Assembly (NCBI GenBank): GCA_963681505.1
Contig: OY811985.1
Span: forward strand, 4,681,183-4,745,182
From: Eunapius fragilis
Taxonomy: Eukaryota > Porifera > Demospongiae > Spongillida > Spongillidae
Reading direction: 5' to 3'
Length of the DNA stretch: 64,000 bases
A program made the translations under genes and the position numbers. Shown piece by piece: positions 40,801-50,553 of the stretch; the first letter of the stretch is position 1; the number at the start of each line of letters is the position of its first letter. Below the pieces are notes generated by a model. It did no database searches. It was not told the origin of the DNA and was given only the letters and a program-made list of their open reading frames with translations.

Positions 40801-43800
40801 GCTACAGTGTAAGTATGTACCTTCATATGCAAGGCATATGCTGAACCATATGTAGAGAAAAAACTGTAGCAAGATTTTATATCTCACTACCAGTGCAGCA
40901 GTCTAAAATACTAATCTATAAATATATATACGCAGAAGTTGACAACGTTTAAATTATAAGCCATCTCAATTGCTGAAGATGAAGGTTAGTTCACTTTTGG
41001 CATTGAAGATTAATTTCAATCAAGGACTGTGATGATACAAAATAAAACCTTCCAACATAGAGGGTCCAACATCAAATCTTTAACCTAGCTCATTTAAACA
41101 CGGATGGGTCGACAAAAGGCATCTACTCGGCCTCTGCTGCAAGTATCTCTCTTTTGCAACAGGGTGCCACTTCAATGCAGCATCACAATTGCATACCCTC
41201 ACCTCTGTTCTGCTCCAAGTAGATCGTCATAAAGTGCAGACCTCTGATCATCATCCTGCTTGTGTCGGAGGCAAGTGGCTAGACCCTTGCCGATCAGAGA
41301 CTCTGCTATGTTGCTAAAAGGAAGAACAAGTGTATAAACATTTGTAACCCTGTGCCATGACACATGTATGAACACTGGTAATCCTGGGCCATGACACATG
41401 TATGAACACTGGTAATCCTGGGCCATGACACGTGTATGAACACTGGTAATCCTGGGCCATGACACGTGTATGAACATTTGTAACCCTGTGCCACGAACAT
41501 GTATGAACACTGGTAATCCTGGGCCATGACACATGTATAAACATTTGTAACCCTGTGCCACGAACATGTATGAACACTGGTAATCCTGGGCCATGACACG
41601 TGTATGAACACTGGTAATCCTGGGCCATGACACATGTATGAACATTTGTAACCCTGTGCCACGAACATGTATGAACACTGGTAATCCTGGGCCATGACAC
41701 GTGTATGAACATTTGTAACCCTGTGCCACGACACGTGTATGAACACTGGTAATCCTGGGCCATGACACGTGTATGAACATTTGTAACCCTGTGCCACGAA
41801 CATGTATGAACACTGGTAATCTTGGGCCATGACACGTGTATGAACATTTGTAACCCTGTGCCACGACACGTGTATGAACACTGGTAATCCTGGGCCATGA
41901 CACGTGTATGAACATTTGTAACCCTGTGCCACGAACATGTATGAACACTGGTAATCCTGGGCCATGACACGTGTATGAACACTGGTAATCCTGGGCCATG
42001 ACACATGTATGAACACTGGTAATCCTGTGCCATGATACATGCAGGAACAACGACTATATACCATAACATGTGCATGTAATGTAGATTTATGTTCTAACCA
42101 GTTAATGTAGATGTAAGTAAAACAATGACGGTTAACAGGTTAACCAAGGTTAATGTGGGAGAGATCATGCATGCACCATTGAGCGGTAATCCTCGAGCAC
42201 GCGGAAGTGTTGAAGCTAACAGAGCCAGTCCCTATTCTGTTTTTTTTAAAATTAATTTAATTATTTTGTGTCGTTGTTTACCTCTTCCAGACATATGGTC
42301 TGTGATCTCTAATGCAGGGGGGGATGGGGGCCACAGGCTCCCCACAGGTATTACTCCCCAAGCTCATATGGGAGGGTTACCTGTATTACTCCCCAAGCAT
42401 TAGATACTGCCAGAACTAGGTACAGTTAGGACGGAGCCTGCCTTGTTACACAATCGACTACCGAGTATACATTAACTTGGGAGTATTTATTTACTACCTT
42501 GTTCACAGCAAAATAGCACGCTTTATGTGCTAGTGGGCTCTTTGAAAAAAGCCCACTACCACATAATGTATTCATCGCTTTTTGGTTTACACAGATAACA
42601 ATTGATAAAACTATAGATTATGTGTAAGTCATTTTTCAACCACGTGTTTGTACAATGTCATTCAGTGTTATTACGAAAGCTTATGTTATTACTAAGGTCT
42701 AAATCAATTAATTCAAAAGTAGTTTGACCTGGGGACTAGATAATTATGCTTACGTAGTATAGTAGTTCAGTAAAGTTATTAATTAGAGATAGTAATTTTA
42801 TTTTGTGTGTAACTGGACATGGCTTTCTCATCAAGGCCCTCCCGTGGGCACAAATGCAGAGTAACAAGACATCCAAAGATATCAATAAATGACATGTTTA
42901 ATTGGCACTTGCCAAGTGGCCATATACAAGAGCCACAAGCAAGAATCTGATATGGAAGGGGGAAAAAAAAATTATTTTTAATTTTGATACAGTTGGAACC
43001 AAAAATGCATATGCTGAGCTCCAAAAATTTACACAGCTGTTACAAACACATAATATGGGATGACCATCCCTCCTCCCCCTCACCCCCAAACCTTAAGCCA
43101 TCCCTGAAGTAGCGTAATTGCATGGATTCCTGGAACAAACCCAAAAGTTCTACCAAACATACTGTACACATCACAGGAATAACCTAAATCATTTACTGGA
43201 ACAACCAAACCCTGACCTAAGTCTGTAATGTTCACAGAGCATGCCCCCACCCCTTTCAAAAATGCTCAAATAACGTACACATCGTCTCTCATGACTGTGC
43301 AGCAGAGTCGTTCTGGGTAGCCATCTTGAGCCGGCTTTATGTAATCCACTGTCACATTCACCTACCGAAAAGTAACAATGCATGTTGGAATAGAAGATAT
43401 TAAAGAATGGTGGTTAAAAGAATGGTGGTTAAAAGAATGGTGTAAGCCTTCTTCTCATACTACCTGCCATTAGTCACCCACTTTACTAAAAGTGAGGTGC
43501 ATACCATTACACACAGGGAGATTTTCTATTTGACTCATTATTACACAAGCCTTTTGAAAACTAAACAAAGGCATAATTTGTTGGCACGTAATGAATGTTC
43601 ACATCCATGGTATGACTTTAATCCAAGCACAACACTTTGAATAAGTTGGCTTAATTTTACAAGCATTGTGCCACTTATACTCAACAACAATTAAAGAGAA
43701 CAAAAAAGGACCTTCTTTCCAATCAGCTTCTTCCTCAGGAACTCTCTAGCCTCAAACATGTATGGTATGTCATACAGTGCTCGTGCTTTCTGCCCTGACG

Positions 43801-46800
43801 CCTGGGTCTGGACCACCTGTCCTCCTTCAGCACCATCCCCCTCTCCTCGCCTGGTATGGGGACAAACAAAGGTCCAAACATTTTGATGGTTGACAAACAG
43901 AAACAGGTGTCAATGAGGGTAGGGAGATAGGAGAAGAGAGGAACATGCGTCTAAATTCAGATCCACACATATATAAAGAGAGGTGACAAAGAGGAATGAA
44001 TACCACTGAGGAAATAAGGTGCATACAGATGCAAGGAGGGGGATGCGTATAGAGGTAATGGACTTACCTCGGAGATCTCACACTGGACAAGAATAATTTC
44101 TGCAAAGTCCCATCGCCAAGCTTTACAATAAGTGCGTCTGCATTCACTACCTCCGTCACTTTACCAGCAAAGTTCTTAGACTTGATGGGTATTGACTGGG
44201 CCTGAGATGACGGATGGTAGTCCTTCCAGATGCGGTGTTGGTTTTCCTTGGCATACCTGGAATGCAGGTCAAAGGGCACCAGTTCAATCAACTTCAACGC
44301 ACACCAGCGATGATTGATTACAGCACCTTCAAGCATGCCACTCCCATAAGTTACTTTAAAATTACATGTAGCCCACCCCACGGTTCGCAGGTGTACAAGT
44401 AAGCAGCCACCATATCATTGCGCTAGGACTTACAGTCCATACAAGATAGAAGCATCACAAAACACAAGCATCATGTACCATCCACACCCCAACCCGTCCC
44501 TCTTGAAATAGGCTCAAATCTTTTGTACACTGATAAAGCTTATAGACCCTCTACACAAATGACTGTGAGAATAGTCTTCAAACTATCACTTAGTTATCTT
44601 TATGAATCTTGACTCATCCTGCTTTATGGAATAACTTATTGCTAACTTGATCATGACATGTGACCACTGAAATGGTTCAACCCTTACAAAGCAACCCGCT
44701 GCTGCAGTATACATGGATAATCAAGCCAGACAAAGAGGTTCACAAAAGGCTCACAAGAATGCTTCAAAATAAGCATATGATGTCAGCCATAATAAGGTTT
44801 CTGCTTTTAGTCAAAAAAAGGTTTCTGTTTTTTCCTTCTCAGCACTGCCTAAGTTGCTAAAAGAAACAGCCTAAGGTATTTAAAGAAGCTACAATTGAAT
44901 CATAAGAAGTTTAGAATGTCAAAGATAGATGTTTTGTCAAGTGTGCTTTATGGCTGCCATCAATATTATACCCATGGGTCTTGTGTGCACACACACACAG
45001 GCATAACTTCCGCAACAAGTTTACTGTGTTACCATTTCTACCATTTCTGCACAATAACTCACTTCTCTGCAGCCCGCAGCTTGTCTTTACCACTGGTCAC
45101 AACACCCATGCTCCAGTCAACACAGCGTGCCAAGCCTTCCTTCAACAACAGCTCAGCTATGTTGGCCACCTGAAAAACAAAATGGGAAAATGAAAAACTG
45201 CTGCTGCCTCACAGCCAAACAATATAAGATGTGTATAATCTGTGGCAGTGGAACAAACAGTATACCAATTTTAAAATAAGTTGTAAACTTTACACTGAGT
45301 GCAACTACAGGAAAGCAAATTGTCTTGATTTAAGCTGCATGAAGATTCACTCATGCAATTGGCAAATACCTCCCTTCCCCCTCCCCCCCCTCAAAAATTA
45401 AAATGACACCCCAGCAACAGGTCAACTCACGGGGTGGGTGATGGTACCAAGCACAGACTGGTTGTTGGAATGGCTTTCCATCAGGATCTTTATGTCCCTT
45501 TGCAGCAGACGTGACTCAGTAAAAAATTTGGCTACGTCAGCGAATGGTTCTGCCACTTCTTTCCCGCCTTCACGCTTGAACATGGGGCACTGGAACAAGA
45601 GGGAGGGGAGCATGACCCTTGTGACTTCAAAATAAATGAAAGCAATCCATAACAAGGTAGTTCATTTTTATGTATCTTAAATATACAACCATAAGTTATT
45701 ATTAAACTCATAGGTCTGCACAATACACTGCGGTTCATGAATAATTACTGCATTCTGTCAGGTAGACGAGTTGCAAGCCTATATCAAGACATTAGATATG
45801 GATATTAGAGTTAAAGGATTGGAAACCAACCAAATTAACAGGTACACTCCTGGCAGTTCTAGTACCCAGGCCTATAACCTCAATGTAAGTACAAAGTTAA
45901 GGAGTATAACGCAGAAATTCGGTTTGTAGGTATAAAAAGTTACCAACCATGACCTACATGGACATATCGTATTCAGCAACCATGGTTTAAGACACTGAAT
46001 CTATGTATTAACAGGAGGTAATAATTGCGCACATTTGTAAATAAAGGCTCAGCTTTGCAACGTTTTTTTTTTTTATCTCATCCAATAGACATATTGACAG
46101 CAAATCAACTATCTGAAAAATTCACTAGCTATCAAGATACTAAGGCCTGAAATTTTGACGATGAAGCTTCAGTCTGTCCAACCGTAAGTTTCATAGCTCG
46201 GCAAATCATTTACTTGTTTCCGCCTGGTCTTGCCTATTCGTGCCTCAAAAACCATACTGTGGTAACCTTGGTACGTAAAACATTGCGCTCTTTTTACGTA
46301 CCATCTTAATGCTGCACTGTTACGCTGCTTTTTTCAAGCATAGTAGCCGCAAGTTTAATTCAATGGATGGAGTGCGTCAAGTATGGCTATTTATAAACTT
46401 AGCTTCACTGTGATCTCTGTTTTCGCCTCATGCTTAGTCAACAACACACATTTGAAGGACAAGGGGTGTGGACTAACAAATTAGCAACTGCAAGGATTGT
46501 CCCCTCGACGTTCCTTTGAAATGTCCTCTGCTCATGTATGCTGTTTCCAATCCCTTTACCCATGACCAAGGTTTGTTCTGGAGACCTACATGAATATTTT
46601 TATGTGATGAATATCAGAGGTTGACCACTGAGCTGGAGATAAGCCATTTGGGACCAGGTGTAAATCTGATTTTAAAGACACACATCATCCTGATAAGTGG
46701 TGATAATGACCTACATGAAATATCAACAATCTGATTGGGTGCAACACCTGTTAGCTTGGTACTACCTAACAAGAACAAGTGGTAGGCAGAAGCCATAGAA

Positions 46801-49800
46801 GAGCCAAGACCAATTATCACTTGTCAACATACTGTATGTAGTGTTAATAGCATTCACTTTTCACTGTCCATGGGAATATAGACTGTGGGAATAGAAGCCT
46901 CTAAGTACCATAAGAGATACTGGTGCACACAAGTACTATTTCTTCTATTCAAGCTACGATCTCCTATTGCACACAGTGTATACGTTTTCATCACTATCTC
47001 TGCTTATTGATATTACTTGACAGATGTGATATTAAAGATTATCAATCAACTTCTTGATGAAGATCTATTCGAGCTACAATCTCATATTGCACACAGTGTA
47101 TAAAAACAGTAATGAGCGTTTCACACTTTCAGAGTCAAAGCTTATTCAAAACCTAAGCCACAATATGCCCAAACCCTTGGTTGGGCTCAGGAAAGCTTTC
47201 GTTCTTATAAATTCAGAACTACCCAACACAAAGTGATATGACGTAACTTTTTTAAAAACTCCTTAGAAAAACACCGCTGAGATATAAACCATTTCAAGCC
47301 TCAACCTGTGACCACGATACAGCTAGTCTAGTGATTGTCAGTACCAGAAGTAAATTCTTCATTGCCTCAAAAGCAGTGATCATGCTCATACCTGCACCCT
47401 TCATACCTGTACAGATCCACTATCAGAATTAACATTGCTATCTATAGCAACCAAAAGAACAACAGATGTTCCTTTTCATACACGGATTGCCAATTTTTAA
47501 AGCACTGAAATGATGTCTCCCTTTTTCTAAAGCTTCACTGACATTTTGTATGTATAGTTAATAATATCTATTGATTGGTTGTACATGTACATGTACAGAC
47601 TTTGTACATGTATGTGTACAGACTTTGTACATGTACATGTACAGACTTTGTACATGTATATGTACAGACTTTGTACATGTATATGTACAGACTTTGTACA
47701 TGTACATGTACAGACTTTGTACATGTACATGTACAGACTTTGTACATGTATATGTACAGACTTTGTATATGTACAAAGTCTGTACATGTACATTATCCGC
47801 TTTTTGTACATGCACACTGATAATACAAGCTGACGCACCACATTAGGTGTTCTAATTAGATTTACAAGTGATCAAGGATGGTTGGCCCTTTTGCCAGACT
47901 GTGGTAAGTTAGAAAGTTTTTTGTGACTATATCCACCCCTGTCAGTACACCACGTGCATGGTCTAGAGAAGGCAGTTTATGCTTTATTCACGTTAATACT
48001 GTTATATCAGAAACTGATTAAAATGTGCACATACTTGCTTTTTTCTTTTTTTAAACGGGTGGATACCAGAGCAAATATGCATAAGCAGTACTTGTAAGTT
48101 AAATAGGTAAACACCCTGGTTCGAACAGAACAGTGCACTAGACACAGGATGCGCATCTCTCAGTCACACAGGGCTGACCTTAATCCCCGACATGGCCACA
48201 GTTATGTGCTGAAACGATGGAACCAGCAAAACCTTAAGTGTGCAGCCATCCCTGACATACTCTACAACACCTGTGCACAGCGTGGGTGAGTGTGCAGGCA
48301 GACGTGCATTGGAGTGATATGTGTCATGGGTGTATGTATGTGTGTGTGCATGTGTGCAAAATGTTGTCATGTACATTCTGATATACACACACAGGAGTTA
48401 CGTACACGATAGAAAATACATAAATAAGAGACCACTAAATTTCCACCTCCAGCAAAATTATTCTTATAATTTTTCACAATCTGGTCACCACTATTATACC
48501 AAGTACAATGTCACCATTCTCAACTGACTCACCATCAACTTCCTTTCCTTGGTTCCTCTCCACAAGGTTTCTGAGGTTCTCTACATTCCAGACAACTTCT
48601 CGAACCGCCTTTTCAAAGAACATAAACACAGATGATGTCAGAACCAAGGCACACAACAACAAAAATGAAAGGGTAAATGTATTAAGTGAATGACAAGAAT
48701 AAGAGGGGATGTGAAGAACAGACCCTACAGTCCAACTAATGGCAGGTACTATTTGTCATTCAGATACACAATTTTTAACCCTTTGTTAAACATTATCAGG
48801 CTAAGGTAGCAGTAATATGCACTGTGAAAAAGATGAGTGAGATTTAAGCAGAACAGGATACATATAGATCAATATGAAATAGAAGGAAAGTGAGGTATAA
48901 CTGATGGCTAATAAGACTATTGTAGAGTAGTATTTATAAGCCCACCACCACCAACACCCCAGCCTCAATTCCACCCCAGTTGGAACAAAAAAATGGTTGG
49001 TGTTTACACGAGCGTATCATAACTATCATAGCTTCCGCAACCTTTTTCTACTAAAATGTACCTCACAAAGCCACCCTGAAGCATTCGCTGTTATGGAGGA
49101 TGCACACATTTAAACACGGGCCATTTTTTTTTTTTTTCAGATGGGGCAGAAAGGGGAAGGGTGGGGTTATACAGCATAAACACACTGTTGGGCACAGAAA
49201 CTGCTTAACAACAAGGTGTTAAGCAGTGAAAGATGCAATAACAAAACTCACTACCTGGTCTGCATCTTTCTTCCATCTGCCCTTGTTAGAGGCTTTGGCT
49301 TGAGCCTCCAATTGAACCAGCTTCTGGTACTCCCTATAGAATGGAGAACCACATTAATAAGCACGACACTGCAAAACTAATCATGCATAAGTACGCAACT
49401 GCACACAATCAAACATACACAACCCTTCAGCTTCAACACATTCATACAGCTAACTTCAAACTACATGCACATGCACAATACATATGGACATAGAATACAT
49501 GAAACAAATATTCCTGCAAATCTGCATAAACACATGACCTAACACAAAGGTCTGTCACAGGTTTTAATAAGCAGGAATCAACTGAGCTACTTTATAAGTA
49601 CAATACATCACCTACTTTATAAGTAGAATAGGTCAGCTACTTTCTAAGTAGAATAGGTCAGCTACTTTCTACGTAGAATAGGTCAGCTACTTTCTACGTA
49701 GAACAGGTCAGCTACTTTCTACGTAGAATAGGTCAGCTACTTTCTAAGTAGAATAGGTCAGCTACTTTCTAAGAAGAATAGGTCAGCTACTTTCTAAGTA

Positions 49801-50505
49801 GAATAGTTCAGCTACTTTCTAAGTAGAATAGGTCAGCTACTTTATAAGTAGAATAGGTCAGCTACTTTCCCCTCCACCCCAGTCACTACCCAAAGTAGCA
49901 CATCACCCCCGATTACCCTGTGACGTGTGCAAGCTAATGCAGAAACCAATATCTGACGTGCAACAGCCATATCACATGAACCCTTATGATCACAATGGTT
50001 AATCATACGACTTACTCGGATGGCCTGGAGTTGCCCTGCCTCACTTGTACATATCCTTCAGACACAAGCAACTCAGACACATTCTGCGGTTCAGAACTGC
50101 CTGGTATGGTCACCCAGACAGTCCCATACTCACGACCAGAATCGACTTTGTATTCCACAGCAAACTGCACATCTTGGCCCACCAGCAACTTTCGCAAGAA
50201 CTCACGAGCTTCCCACGCAAAGGGCTAACAAAGAAATATATAATAGAACAGATGGCTTCATGGTTAACAAAAGAAGGAAGAGCAAAAGGAATTGGGGATG
50301 CAAGGGGGAAGTGACGACACAACCGTGCACACATGAACAGAGATATGTAAAATGCATGTGTTGTGTGAGTGCAGTGTTGAGTACACAATGCAAAGCTCTT
50401 CAGGGTTTGGCAGGGGCAAAATTGGCTTGCTGAAGCCAGCCAAATATCTTCCTGTTTTTTTTTTTACCACCATTCAAGCGCACGTGCGCAAACACGCACA
50501 CGCAC

Positions 50506-50553
<48 letters not shown>

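Noticed and set aside
41199..42075. Minus-strand ORFs of about 250-283 codons
   Set aside because: They are a read-through of the 33-34-bp tandem repeat into SND1 exon 12; only the last 37 codons are real exon.
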